Assembly: GCF_002382885.1 (NCBI RefSeq)
Contig: NZ_NWVL01000017.1
Location: 50,608-114,607, forward strand
Direction of reading: 5' to 3'
From: Streptomyces sp. WZ.A104
Lineage (GTDB): Bacteria; Actinomycetota; Actinomycetes; Streptomycetales; Streptomycetaceae
DNA: 64,000 bases
Part shown: one piece after another, positions 50,173 through 59,310 of the stretch
Layout: each line of letters begins with the position of its first letter
Position numbering within the stretch: the first letter of the stretch is position 1
Program-made: the position numbers and the translations under genes
Notes under the pieces: model-generated
Databases searched by the model: none
Told to the model about the DNA's origin: nothing
What the model saw: only the letters and a program-made list of their open reading frames with translations

Positions 50173-50523
50173 TCATCCCATCCGCCGTTACTTGGTTGTC
50201 GTGCGGCTCGGTACCCGACCGTCGTGCCCTAGGTATTCGGCACCCGAGGACAACAGCTCAAGTTCCGGCCTCGGCCGCGGAGTCCCACAGGGCACTCTTC
50301 CCCGCCTTGTGCTGGGGCCGGCAGGGTCCGAACGGCCCCGGACGGAGGGCCGGACGGGCCCCCGTACGACAACTGGCTCCGGCCGGGTTGCCGGAGCTGT
50401 CGTGTCGGACGAGCGTGGCGGGCCGGTCGGCCCTGAAAGTGGCCCACACGCCCCATGGCAGGGAGAGCACGTGTGGGGTGAGCTGGGAGACGAGAGTCAG
50501 GCGGTCCGTACGTAGGAGGCATG
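50173..50523. promoter_or_regulatory. divergent promoter region khtTU / USP with DevR-type boxes
   Basis: 350 bp between divergent genes. GGGCCGGTCGGCCC (50420-50433) is a perfect box, and GGCCCACACGCCCC (50441-50454, one mismatch) starts 21 bp later. They are nearer the USP gene (about 90 bp) than khtT (about 250 bp). No coding sequence seen. Confidence 0.55.
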
Positions 50524-51441
50524 ATGAGCGGTCTGGTGGCTGTGGGTGTGGACGGGTCGGAGTCGAGTTTCGCCGCGGTGGAGGCGGCGGCTCGGGAGGC
50601 GCGGGCGCGCGGGGCAGGGCTGCGGGTGGTGCACGCGCTGGTCTGGCCGGTGACGTACGTGCTTCCTCACCCTTCTCCGGGAGGCGCGTCGCCGTTGGGG
50701 CCGCCGCCGATGGATCCGTCGGAGGACGGGCTTCGGAAGATGGCCGGGGGGCTGGTGGCCGAGGCGGTCGAGCGGGCGCGGGCGGTGGCGCCGGATGTCG
50801 AGGTCAGCCACGCCGTGGTGACCGGCGAGCCTCTGACCGTCCTGGAGGCGGAGTCCCGCGCGGCCGAGCTGGTCGTGGTGGGGTCCCGGGGGTTGGGCGG
50901 GTTCGTCGGGCTGCTGGCCGGGTCTACGGCGGTGCACCTCGTGGCACACGGGCGGTGTCCGGTGCTGGTGGTTCGCGAGCAGCCCTTCGTGGACGGTCCG
51001 GTCGTGCTGGGCGTCGACGGCTCGGCCGCGGGCGCACCGGCGGTCGATTTCGCCTTCGCCACGGCGGAGCGGCGGAAGGCCCCCCTGGTGGCCCTGCACG
51101 CCTGGACGACGTGGAACGCGCCACTGCCCGCTCCACAGGACGCTTCCGCTCCGTACGCCAACCCACCGGGCGCTCTCGCCGAGGAGGAGGAAACACTGCT
51201 GTCCGAGGCGCTCGCGGGCTACCGGGCACGGTATCCGGACGTGGTGGTGGAGCGCCGGGTGGTGCACGGCCGAACGCGCGAGGCTCTGATCGACGCGAGC
51301 CGCTCCGCACAGCTGATGGTGGTCGGCGCTCGAGGGCGCGGCGGGTTCGCCGGACTGCTGCTCGGCTCGGTCAGCCAGGCCGTGCTGCACCACGCCCACT
51401 GCCCGGTCGCGGTGGTGCGGGCGGCAGGCGCGGGGCACTGA
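50524..51441 (+). CDS. universal stress protein, two UspA domains
   Basis: A 305-residue tandem USP in which both domains keep the ATP-type loop: GSRGLGGFVGLLAGS in domain one and GARGRGGFAGLLLGS in domain two, with HHAHCPVAVVRAA at the end. It therefore belongs to a different subclass from the five USPs with degenerate second loops. ATG 50524 has GGAGG four bases upstream; the adjacent ATG 50521 has only one base of spacing. Confidence 0.9.
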   Translation: MSGLVAVGVDGSESSFAAVEAAAREARARGAGLRVVHALVWPVTYVLPHPSPGGASPLGPPPMDPSEDGLRKMAGGLVAEAVERARAVAPDVEVSHAVVTGEPLTVLEAESRAAELVVVGSRGLGGFVGLLAGSTAVHLVAHGRCPVLVVREQPFVDGPVVLGVDGSAAGAPAVDFAFATAERRKAPLVALHAWTTWNAPLPAPQDASAPYANPPGALAEEEETLLSEALAGYRARYPDVVVERRVVHGRTREALIDASRSAQLMVVGARGRGGFAGLLLGSVSQAVLHHAHCPVAVVRAAGAGH

Positions 51442-51568
51442 CCACGCTCCGGCGCGGGGCCGGCCGGCGCGTTCCGGGGGGGCTGACGCGGACTGCCGAG
51501 CAGACGGTGATGACGCCGCGGGGCATGTGCGCGCAGAGCGGGTGCCCCGCTCGGTCGCGACGACATCA

Positions 51569-51606
51569 GGGCCGCCTTCAGGACCGAGTGGTCCTGAGGG
51601 CGGCCC
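51569..51606 (+). terminator. long hairpin between two USP genes
   Basis: 17-bp stem with one G-U pair (arms 51569-51585 and 51590-51606) and a four-base loop, about 130 bases after the USP stop. Confidence 0.75.
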
Positions 51607-51693
51607 GTTGGTCCCTGGGCGCAACGGATGGGCTGCGACAAGGATGAGCGTCAAGGAGCCGCGCATCGGCGGCGCCCAGGACGGGAGACTGTA

Positions 51694-52575
51694 ATGACTG
51701 ATCCGGTGATCGTAGGGGTGGATGGTTCCGCTTCAAGCCTTGAGGCGGTCGACGTGGCGGCTCGTGAGGCGCGCCTGCGTGGTGCCCCATTGCGGATCGT
51801 GCACGCATTCGGCCATGCGCCCGGACACCGGCCGGCCGGCGGGCCGCCGTGGAGCCCGGCCGACCACGGTGTGGAGCCGATGGCCCGGGGAGTGCTGGCC
51901 GATGCCGAGGAGCGGGCCCACGCGGCGGCACCGGGCGTGGCCGTGACCCGGTCGGTGGTGGCGGGGGAGCCGTTGGAGGTGATGGAGATCGAATCGAGGT
52001 CGGCTTCCTTGGCCGTCGTCGGCAGCCGGGGACTGAGCGGGTTCTCGGGGTTGCTGCTGGGCTCGACGGCGGTGCATCTGGCCGCGCACGGCCGTTGTCC
52101 GCTGATGGTGGTGCGAGGCCGCACCGAGCCGTCCGGAGCGGTGCTGCTGGCCGTCGACGGCTCCGATGCCGGCGGTGCGGCGGTGGAGTTCGCGTTCGCC
52201 GAGGCCGCTCTGCGCGGGGCACCGTTGGTGGCCCTGCACGTCTGGAACACCTGGAGCGAGCGCGCCTACGAAGGCCCCGGCGACCCCCTCAACGCCATGG
52301 TGGTGGACATCGAACGGCTCCGAGAGGCCGAACAGCGTCTGTTGGACGAGACGGTCGCGCCCTGGCAGAAGGTCTTTCCCCACGTCACGGTGGAGCGGCG
52401 GCTGGAGCGTGCCCGGATCCGCCCGGCCCTACTGGACGCCAGCAGCGACGCCCAACTGGTCGTCGTCGGAGCCCGGGGACGCGGTGGTTTCACCGGCCTG
52501 CTGCTCGGCTCCGTCAGCCAGGCTCTGCTGCACCACGCCCACTGCCCCGTCACCGTGGTCCGCGGCCAGGGGTGA
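51694..52575 (+). CDS. universal stress protein, two UspA domains
   Basis: A 293-residue tandem USP with intact ATP-type loops in both domains (GSRGLSGFSGLLLGS; GARGRGGFTGLLLGS). It is the closest relative of the preceding USP and probably arose by tandem duplication. ATG 51694 is preceded by GGGAGA. No DevR-type box was found in the 250 bp upstream, so control may differ. A truncated P-type ATPase follows at once. Confidence 0.9.
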   Translation: MTDPVIVGVDGSASSLEAVDVAAREARLRGAPLRIVHAFGHAPGHRPAGGPPWSPADHGVEPMARGVLADAEERAHAAAPGVAVTRSVVAGEPLEVMEIESRSASLAVVGSRGLSGFSGLLLGSTAVHLAAHGRCPLMVVRGRTEPSGAVLLAVDGSDAGGAAVEFAFAEAALRGAPLVALHVWNTWSERAYEGPGDPLNAMVVDIERLREAEQRLLDETVAPWQKVFPHVTVERRLERARIRPALLDASSDAQLVVVGARGRGGFTGLLLGSVSQALLHHAHCPVTVVRGQG

Positions 52576-52577
52576 CC

Positions 52578-52835
52578 GTGCCTCAGCAGACCACGACCGA
52601 GAGCAGCGCTCTGCCGGTACCGGGGGCCCGGAGCCGGATGCGCACCGACGCGACGCCGCCGACGTGGCCGGCTCGCTCGCAGTGGTTCCGGCACGTGGCC
52701 TGACCACTGCTGACGCCGAACGACGGGCCGACGCCTGGGGCGCCAACGAACTGGCCGAACCGGTCCGCCGGCCGCAGTGGTTGCGCCTGCTGGACCAGTT
52801 CCGCAGCTGGCTGATCGGTATCCCTGGCGAGCGGT
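52578..52835 (+). pseudogene. N-terminal stub of a cation-transporting P-type ATPase
   Basis: GTG 52578 begins a short leader; the match then shifts frame near 52640 to VPARGLTTADAERRADAWGA and NELAEPVRRPQWLRLLDQFR followed by SWLI, the cation-ATPase N-terminal domain. The homology stops at about 52820, and none of the phosphorylation (DKTGT) or transport regions follow. The gene has lost more than 90 percent of its length. It directly follows a USP gene. Confidence 0.72.
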
Positions 52836-53367
52836 GCGAGAACGGTCGGGTCGTTCGGAGGCGCGGAGTACGAGGCACCATCGAACCGCCGACTCTGGAG
52901 GCTGAAGAAGTGACAGGGAGAATCGGCACGGTCACGGTGGTCCTGGGGCCCTTGCCCTTCTCAATCCCACCGGGATCGGCCAGGCGGTGCGTGCGCTTGC
53001 CCACTCGTGCGTGCACGACTTCCTCGGGTGGGCCGCAGTCGTGTCGGCGGCTCTCCTGACAGCTCCGGTCGGTCGAAGGTGACGCCCGTCTGACGCTCCG
53101 GGCGCCCACGCGGTGCACGAGCAGTCCAAGAATGCCTTCTGACCTGCTGTTTCTTACGGTGGGCGCAAGCTGGCGTCTTCGAAGAACGAGGCGCCGGGAA
53201 GGGCGGTCACAGTCTCCTTGTCGGCGTTGATCAGGCCGGGGTCGACCCCGCTATCTCGTGCGGAGCCGCATGGCGTGGAGTGTGGGGCGGGCGTAGCGTG
53301 AACCGGGGGCGAGGTACTGCATGTGGGGGTTTACATGCATCATTCCGACTTGCCGGGAGGTAGCGGC
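52836..53367. other. intergenic stretch without intact gene
   Basis: About 530 bp after the ATPase stub. A plus-strand snippet near 52970-53060 (AHSCVHDFLGWAAVVSAALL) is hydrophobic but too short to assign. No RNA gene or repeat recognised. Confidence 0.4.
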
Positions 53368-54180
53368 ATGGTACGGAGTATCCGCAACACCATAGGAATC
53401 ATCTTGGCGGTCGTCGGCGCTGCCGCGGCCCTCTGGGCCCCATTTCGCAGTTGGTACAACGGTCGGGTCGGACACGACTTCCGAGTCTGGGAACTCTTCA
53501 CCGGAGCGGGCGTGACGGACTCGGGCGCGGGACTGTTCGCATCCATGTTCCTGCCCCTCCTGGTCGGCGCGGTCCTCACGGTTCTCGGAGTGGTGTTCCG
53601 ATCGCGACTGCTGGTCCTCACCGCCGGAATCATCACCCTCGGGTTCGCCATCCTTTGGATGGTGCGACAAGGGCAGGCTGAAGGCAGTCTGACGGTAACG
53701 GGCGACAGCGACGGGCTCGGCAGCGGAGTGGGGCTCGCCCTGCTCGGTGGTCTCCTCATGCTGACCGGCGCGGCCGTGATGGGTGGCCGTGAGCGCAGGG
53801 CCGTGCGCAAGGCGCGCGACGAGCAGGACCAGCAGGAGCGGAACGTGTTGGACCACGAGGACCGGGACAGTCGCGGCGCCGAGGCCGAGCGCCCGTACGA
53901 CATGGCCGCCCGGGACCAGGAGACACGGGACGTGGCCGGTGCCGGTTCCGCCCGCCGTACCCCATCGGGAGAGGGCGGTCCACCGCAGCGCATGGTCCGG
54001 CGGCCGGAGCAACAGGCGTCGGCACCGCGCGGTCTGCCGGTTCCGGCCAGGGACTCGGACAGCGGTGATCGAGGGCGCGAGGGTTCCGACCGTACGCAGT
54101 ACGAGCAGAACGATGCGGCCGGTGGTTCCCACGACTCGAAGAAGGGCCGCTCGGGAGGGTCGGACGGGTCGCAGTGGTGA
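53368..54180 (+). CDS. membrane protein with long charged C-terminal tail
   Basis: A 270-residue protein. Hydrophobic segments at about 8-26, 57-76, 80-98 and 118-137 form a small membrane domain (IRNTIGIILAVVGAAAALWA at the start). After it comes about 130 residues of charged, low-complexity tail rich in D, E, R and G (for example ARDEQDQQERNVLDHEDRD), likely disordered and cytosolic. I do not recognise a named family. GGGAGGT lies before ATG 53368, a strong ribosome-binding site, so the upstream in-frame codons were not used. Confidence 0.72.
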   Translation: MVRSIRNTIGIILAVVGAAAALWAPFRSWYNGRVGHDFRVWELFTGAGVTDSGAGLFASMFLPLLVGAVLTVLGVVFRSRLLVLTAGIITLGFAILWMVRQGQAEGSLTVTGDSDGLGSGVGLALLGGLLMLTGAAVMGGRERRAVRKARDEQDQQERNVLDHEDRDSRGAEAERPYDMAARDQETRDVAGAGSARRTPSGEGGPPQRMVRRPEQQASAPRGLPVPARDSDSGDRGREGSDRTQYEQNDAAGGSHDSKKGRSGGSDGSQW

Positions 54181-54423
54181 CAGGCTCAGGAGGCGTCCAA
54201 GAGAGCTGACGAATCCAGCTCGGCCACCGCCGCCCCCTGGTCGGCACGGCAGTCATGTGAGACGGTGAAAGAAGCATCCGGACCATGGGCAGCAGTTTTT
54301 CCTGCTGTCCACGGTTGGTTGAACAGACATCAGCGCGTGCGAGCTCTCGAAATCTCGCATGCAGCCGCGCCAGCACCCCAGCCCCCGGTGCGCGCCGCTC
54401 GATCATTTTTGGGGGCCACGCCC

Positions 54424-54816
54424 GTGCGACCGTCTACGAACTCCAGGGAAGACCACGAGCGGGACGCTGTGGTCTCCCGAGAGCCGCAAGGCGCAAAGCA
54501 GGAAGTACTCCATCTTCGCCGCGAGGTGGACGGGCTGAGACGAGCACTCCAGACCCGCCCCATGATCGACGTGGCGCTCGGCATGGTGATGGCGACCGAG
54601 GGATGCTCGTTGGACGAGGCCTGGCTGATCATGGTGAATTCCTCCCAGCGAACCAACACCAAGCTCCACACGCTCGCACTGCGCCTCACGGAAAGTTCCG
54701 CGAGCCCGATATCGCCCGGGTTTTCGCACAGCGCGCGGCCTGCCTGGTCCCGCAGTGACGAGGCAGGCGGCGCGAACGCGGCGGCGCCGGATCGCGTCAA
54801 CCCAGTGGCGACATGA
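54424..54816 (+). CDS. ANTAR-domain protein
   Basis: A roughly 130-residue protein whose core is an ANTAR RNA-binding domain (EVDGLRRALQTRPMIDVALG, then MVMATEGCSLDEAWLIMVNS and TNTKLHTLALRLTE). ANTAR domains bind paired hairpins in nascent RNA and prevent termination. No sensory domain is attached. The start is uncertain: an open frame extends to GTG 54265, but its extra codons have low third-position GC and look non-coding. GTG 54424 and GTG 54469 are the plausible starts. It lies 262 bp before the desaturase gene on the same strand. Confidence 0.7.
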   Translation: MRPSTNSREDHERDAVVSREPQGAKQEVLHLRREVDGLRRALQTRPMIDVALGMVMATEGCSLDEAWLIMVNSSQRTNTKLHTLALRLTESSASPISPGFSHSARPAWSRSDEAGGANAAAPDRVNPVAT

Positions 54817-55077
54817 CTCCGGTGCATTCACCAAGCCCGTACTGAACGGGGGCGGAGCAGGAGAAGGCTGCTCGAGTAGCCACCGAATCGCGCACGGCGG
54901 ATCGCGTCCGCTATGAGAGCGGACGAACCGAAGAGAATTCCCCACCCGGAGCGAGCCAACACGCTCCACAAACCACCGTTCGACCGACACTGGTCACGTT
55001 CTTGGCTCTTCCCTCGAACCGCGGTGGACCGCCCAACAGCGGCATGCCCGGGTGCTGGCCAAGAGAGGTTCGCGCTT

Positions 55078-56121
55078 ATGGCTGCACAAGTCTTCGTCCG
55101 CCCCGAGCGGACGACCGGGAGTGATTTCGCCCGGCTGTCGAAGAAGATCGCCGACCACGGTCTGATGACCCGGCGCCCCGGCTACTACGCGGCCCGCATC
55201 GCGGCCGTGACCGCACTCTACGCAGGAGGCTGGACGGCCTTCGTCCTCGTCGGCGCCAGCTGGTGGACCCTGGCCGTCGCCGCGTTCCTGGCCGCGACCT
55301 TCGGCCAAGTAGCCCTACTGGCCCATGACATCGCCCACCGTCAGGTATTCCGGCTGCGCAAGGCCAGCGAGACGGGGGGAAGGATCGCCGCGAACATCGG
55401 CATCGGTATGGGATACGGCTGGTGGCAGAACAAGCACACCCGCCACCACGCCAATCCCAACCACGACGAACTCGACCCCGACATCGAACCCGACCTGATC
55501 GTCTGGTCCCAGGGCCAGGCCCGCTCGGCCCAGGGGCTGCCCCGCCTGATCGGCCGCTTGCAGGCCTATCTGTTCTTCCCCCTCCTCACTCTGGAGGCGT
55601 TCAACCTGCACGTGGCGGGTGTCCGGGCGCTGGCAGACCGCTCGCTCAAGCACCGGCCACTGGAGGGAGCGCTGCTCATCGGCCACTTCGCGGTCTACCT
55701 GACCGCACTGTTCCTGGTGCTGCCGCCCGGCATGGCGATCGCCTTCCTCGCCGTTCAGCAGTGCCTCTTCGGTGTGTATCTCGGCTCGGTCTTCGCCCCC
55801 AACCACAAGGGCATGCCGATCCTGACAGGAAAGGACCGCCCGGACTTCCTGCGCCGCCAGGTCCTCACCTCACGCAACGTCCGGGGCAACTGGTTCACCG
55901 ACATCGCGCTGGGGGGACTGAACTACCAGATCGAACACCACCTCTTCCCGAGCATGCCCAGCCCTAACCTGCGCAGGGCACAGATCATCGTGCGGCACTA
56001 CTGTGACGAGCTGAGCGTTTCCTATCTGGAGACGGGCTTGATCACCTCGTACCGGCAGGCGCTCCGCAGCCTCCACGAGGCGGGCGCCCCACTGCGCCGC
56101 ACCCCGGCCGCCGCTTCCTGA
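55078..56121 (+). CDS. membrane fatty-acid desaturase
   Basis: A 347-residue di-iron acyl-lipid desaturase. The three histidine boxes are HDIAHRQ (about residue 84), HTRHHANPNHDE (about 122) and QIEHHLFPSMP (about 285). Hydrophobic pairs lie between them. It introduces a double bond into membrane acyl chains using O2 and probably ferredoxin or a cytochrome b5-like donor, raising fluidity in the cold. ATG 55078 is preceded by GAGAGG, and conservation begins there; the longer open frame is rejected. The ANTAR gene upstream may regulate it, but no paired hairpins were confirmed. Confidence 0.9.
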   Translation: MAAQVFVRPERTTGSDFARLSKKIADHGLMTRRPGYYAARIAAVTALYAGGWTAFVLVGASWWTLAVAAFLAATFGQVALLAHDIAHRQVFRLRKASETGGRIAANIGIGMGYGWWQNKHTRHHANPNHDELDPDIEPDLIVWSQGQARSAQGLPRLIGRLQAYLFFPLLTLEAFNLHVAGVRALADRSLKHRPLEGALLIGHFAVYLTALFLVLPPGMAIAFLAVQQCLFGVYLGSVFAPNHKGMPILTGKDRPDFLRRQVLTSRNVRGNWFTDIALGGLNYQIEHHLFPSMPSPNLRRAQIIVRHYCDELSVSYLETGLITSYRQALRSLHEAGAPLRRTPAAAS

Positions 56122-56322
56122 GCGCCGCTCCTCCGTACCCTCCGGGCGGGACGGGGAGCAGCGCCCAGGCAGGTGACGTCCACGTAACAGCCACAGCGTG
56201 ATCCGGCATCTCCCGGTCATCGGCCTACGGGGGTAGCCCTCCGCTGCGACAGGGCCTAGCCTGAGCACCGCGCCCCTGCCCCCGGCCGTTTCTGACCTTA
56301 CGGCCGAAAACAGGTGGAGATC

Positions 56323-56835
56323 ATGGCGCACCACAGTCCCGCCCAGTCGCCCCGCAGCAGTCCTCCCAGCGGTGTGCCGGAGGTCCGGCGGGTGCGAGCG
56401 CGAGAGGCGCTGGTCGACTACGACTGCCACGGTGACGCCCTCTTCTCCCTGGCTCTCCTTCTGTGCCGGGACGTCGACCTGGCCGCCGACGCAGTCGTCG
56501 CCACACTGACCCTGGTGGACGGGACGCCATCCGAGCCTTGTCCGAACGGGGCGCGGCGTCAGCACCTCGCGGCGGACCTGTGGAACCGGTGCGCGCGTGT
56601 TCCCGACGGGCGGCTACCGGAACCTGCTCCGTACCTCCGGTCGCACCGGAACCGACCGTCCCGCGAACAGGACCAGCCCGAGCAGTACTTGGCTGTGCTC
56701 GGGCTGGTCCTGTTCGGCGCTCACACCTATGGGCAGGCTGCCGCGCTGATCGGTCTGCCGGCCTCTTCGGCCGCCGTGCGGTCGCGAGCCCTCCTGCACC
56801 ACGCCGCGAGCGTAGCCAGCCACCGCTGGACGTAA
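56323..56835 (+). CDS. small sigma-factor-like protein
   Basis: A 170-residue protein with a weak resemblance to ECF sigma factors: HGDALFSLALLLCRDVDLAA near residue 38 (region 2-like) and EQYLAVLGLVLFGAHTYGQA with AALIGLPASSAAVRSRALL (region 4-like helix-turn-helix) at the C-terminus. The linker is degenerate, so promoter recognition is doubtful; many Streptomyces carry such short sigma-like proteins near STAS/ANTAR genes. GGTGGAG precedes ATG 56323. The coding sequence contains a perfect 21-bp inverted repeat. Confidence 0.66.
   Translation: MAHHSPAQSPRSSPPSGVPEVRRVRAREALVDYDCHGDALFSLALLLCRDVDLAADAVVATLTLVDGTPSEPCPNGARRQHLAADLWNRCARVPDGRLPEPAPYLRSHRNRPSREQDQPEQYLAVLGLVLFGAHTYGQAAALIGLPASSAAVRSRALLHHAASVASHRWT
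56664..56716. repeat. perfect 21-bp inverted repeat inside a coding sequence
   Basis: Arms 56664-56684 and 56696-56716 are exact reverse complements around an 11-base spacer, inside the sigma-like gene. The mRNA would form a very stable hairpin in mid-gene. Confidence 0.9.
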
Positions 56836-57026
56836 GAGGCACGGGCCCCGATACCGGGTTGCCCACCGTGGTCTTGGGGGCCGCAGAGGGCAACCGGAGT
56901 CGGCAGCGCCGTGGCCACGAAAGGCCTCCTCACCACGGCGCTGCCACGCATAACCCGACCGGGCGTTCACCCCGGGCCGTTCCACCAGGCCAGCCCCGAC
57001 CAACAGGCTCGAAGCGAGGATGGCTG

Positions 57027-57419
57027 ATGCAGACTCCACCACTCCTCCACGTCGACCGGCGCCAGGAGGAAACGCGCACCGTCATCGTTCTGGCCGGGGC
57101 GATGGACAGGGACTCCGTCCCCGTGTTCACCGCGGCGATGGCTGAGGTCTCGCGTGCCGAGGCCGCGGCCGTTCACGTGGATCTGAGCGCCGTCGCGTTC
57201 TGCGACTGCGGTGGACTCACCGCTCTCCTCACGGCAGCTCAGGACAGTCGGACGGAGGGGCGGAAGTTTCAGGCGCATGCTCCGTCCCCGGCAGTCCTTC
57301 GCCTGTTCACCCTGACCGGCACCGTCGGCATTCTTCTCGGGCCGGGGTTCCGCACCTCCGGTCCGGACGAGACCGCCGCGAAGCGCTTCGAAGATCGATC
57401 CCCTGCCCCGCCGGTATGA
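57027..57419 (+). CDS. STAS-domain anti-sigma factor antagonist
   Basis: A 130-residue protein with a STAS domain (TVIVLAGAMDRDSVPVFTAA, then VHVDLSAVAFCDCGGLTALL). RsbV-type antagonists bind an anti-sigma kinase and release a SigB-family sigma factor; the usual phosphorylated serine region DxSG is here replaced by CDCGG, so phospho-switching is questionable. ATG 57027 follows a GCGAGGA sequence. It is first of a group with two GAF-ANTAR genes and, 1.9 kb on, a SigB-family sigma factor. Confidence 0.82.
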   Translation: MQTPPLLHVDRRQEETRTVIVLAGAMDRDSVPVFTAAMAEVSRAEAAAVHVDLSAVAFCDCGGLTALLTAAQDSRTEGRKFQAHAPSPAVLRLFTLTGTVGILLGPGFRTSGPDETAAKRFEDRSPAPPV

Positions 57420-57444
57420 TGGGGAGTCCGAAAGGTGGCCGCCT

Positions 57445-58164
57445 GTGCTCAGCCCCGAGATGACCCGGATCCTTCGGGACCTCCACACGGACGTCGGGCC
57501 GGGGCTGGACGTCGGCTGTGTAGCGGTTCTCGGCATGGACCACCTCGTGGTGTCCTTGGTGGTCGAAGGGCACATCACGGAACAGTTGTGGTCCTCCGAC
57601 TCCGTGGGTGCCTCGTTCGAGGACCTCCAGTTCACCTTGGGCCAGGGCCCCGGCCCGGATGCCCTTCGCACCAGCCAGACGGCGGCGGAACACGATGTGA
57701 CAGCGTTGGGAGCGGCACGATGGCCCACCCTCGTTCCGGCGATGGCCCATCTGCCGATCGGGGCCATGTTCTGCCTCCCGCTGGCCCTCGGCGGCATCTC
57801 CGTCGGCGTCCTCACCGCACTCCGCGCGTCCCCCGGGCCCATGAGCGGCCAGGAGATGGATGACGCCCTCGGTCTCGCAGCAGCCCTCACTCTCCAGTTC
57901 CTCGGCGGGGCAGGAACGCGAGGCGAGACCTGGTTCGACGCGCAGCCGGACGGAGAGCTGCACCGTGCTGTCGTCCACCAGGCCACCGGCATGCTCAGTG
58001 TCCAGCTCGACCTTCCGCTGGGCGAGGCACTGCTCCGCCTGCGCGCGTACACCTACAGCCACGACCGTTCCATCATCGAAGCCGCTGAAGACGTCGTCTC
58101 CCGGCGGCTCCGACTCGACGACGACCGTCCGGAACCCGAATCATCCAAGGAGACGAGGGGATGA
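57445..58164 (+). CDS. GAF-ANTAR regulatory protein
   Basis: A 239-residue cytosolic protein. A GAF sensor domain (about 15-150; LGQGPGPDALRTSQTAAEHD and GAMFCLPLALGGISVGVLTA) is followed by an ANTAR RNA-binding domain (about 165-225; HRAVVHQATGMLSVQLDLPL). It likely couples a signal to transcription antitermination. GTG 57445 lies 25 bases after the STAS stop. Its stop overlaps the next ATG (ATGA), so it is co-translated with a second protein of the same type. Confidence 0.88.
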   Translation: MLSPEMTRILRDLHTDVGPGLDVGCVAVLGMDHLVVSLVVEGHITEQLWSSDSVGASFEDLQFTLGQGPGPDALRTSQTAAEHDVTALGAARWPTLVPAMAHLPIGAMFCLPLALGGISVGVLTALRASPGPMSGQEMDDALGLAAALTLQFLGGAGTRGETWFDAQPDGELHRAVVHQATGMLSVQLDLPLGEALLRLRAYTYSHDRSIIEAAEDVVSRRLRLDDDRPEPESSKETRG

Positions 58165-58898
58165 CATCCATGTCCCGCGAGCAACAGGTGTCAACAGTAT
58201 TCGTGCAGGTCGCGGACTCCCTCATCGATGACTTCGACCTCATCGAATTCCTTGAGGGGCTGTGCGCCCACTGCGTCAGTCTGCTCGACGTCTCCGCGGT
58301 CGGCATTCTCCTCGCCAACGAAAAGGGGCTCCTGCATACGATCGCCGCGTCGGACCAGAACACGCACCTGCTGGAACTCTTCGCCATACAGCACGACGAA
58401 GGCCCCTGCCTCGACTGCTACCGCGCCGGCGACGCACGCATCAACATCGACCTGCACGATCCCGTGGCCAACGAGAACTGGCCCGCGTTCGCAGACCAGG
58501 CCCGGCGCAGCGGCTTCCAGACGAGCCACGTCTTTCCTCTTCGCTTGCGTGACCGCGCCGTGGGGGCGATGAACCTCTTCCACACCGGCCGGCAGTCGCT
58601 GACCCCCCAGGACGCTTCACTCGCCCAGGCGCTCGCGGACGTCGCGACGATCGCGATTCTCCAACAGCGCGACCTCGGACAGGAGCAGTTGGAGAAGACA
58701 CAACTGCAACGTGCCCTGTCCAGTCGCATCGTCATCGAGCCGGCCAAGGGGATCCTCGCCGAACGCTGGAACGCCACTCCCGACGCGGCGTACGACGCTC
58801 TGCGCACCTATGCCCGAGCACGCCGACTACGCATCTCCGACTGCGCCCGCCACATCATCGACCAGACCCTCGACACCGACGAGATCCCGCACGTCTAG
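58161..58898 (+). CDS. GAF-ANTAR regulatory protein
   Basis: A 245-residue paralogue in architecture of the preceding gene: GAF domain (about 15-165; LLDVSAVGILLANEKGLLHT, QHDEGPCLDCYRAGDARINI and FPLRLRDRAVGAMNLFH) and ANTAR domain (about 178-238; RIVIEPAKGILAERWNATPD). The EGPC(L)D motif is typical of these GAF domains. ATG 58161 overlaps the upstream stop; a second in-frame ATG is nine bases later. The two probably act together. Confidence 0.9.
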   Translation: MTSMSREQQVSTVFVQVADSLIDDFDLIEFLEGLCAHCVSLLDVSAVGILLANEKGLLHTIAASDQNTHLLELFAIQHDEGPCLDCYRAGDARINIDLHDPVANENWPAFADQARRSGFQTSHVFPLRLRDRAVGAMNLFHTGRQSLTPQDASLAQALADVATIAILQQRDLGQEQLEKTQLQRALSSRIVIEPAKGILAERWNATPDAAYDALRTYARARRLRISDCARHIIDQTLDTDEIPHV

Positions 58899-58910
58899 CA
58901 TCCTGCGGAC

Positions 58911-59018
58911 GTGCACCGTCCCTTGCGCCGGATCCTGATCGCCGCCGTCCAGGGTGTCATCTTCGCCGTGGACAAGGCCATGGTCGAGCGCACCGACGCG
59001 CAGCCACCCGGCGCCTGA
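58911..59018 (+). pseudogene. C-terminal fragment of a DUF4235 membrane protein
   Basis: A 35-codon frame reads RILIAAVQGVIFAVDKAMVE near its start, matching the last helix of DUF4235 proteins (AAALQGAIFALVKAAVDR type). The preceding helices are absent. A relic only. The remainder of 59019-59310 shows no gene. Confidence 0.5.
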
Positions 59019-59310
59019 CGGGGACCTGGCCGGGCTGACGGGCCACGGGGCGGCCCCGGGCAACCGCCAGCCGCCTCGGGCCTGTTCACGATGCCCTCCT
59101 CGACGGGGTCGGCCCGGGGGGAACTTCGGCGGTGCGGTAACCGCTATGACCGCGAAGGTGTTTGGGCCCGCCGATCAGGGACAGACGCTGGTTCGGCGTG
59201 CTTAGGCAGACAGGCACACACTCACGGGAGCGGCTTCTCCGGCCATCCTGAGGTGTCCTAGTCATGGCCCTCCCGTGCTGTACACGATAAGCAGCCATCG
59301 GGAGATGCGA

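Noticed and set aside
54265..54423. Upstream extension of the ANTAR gene
   Set aside because: Third-position GC drops and a run of T residues is included; it looks like leader DNA, so a later start was used.
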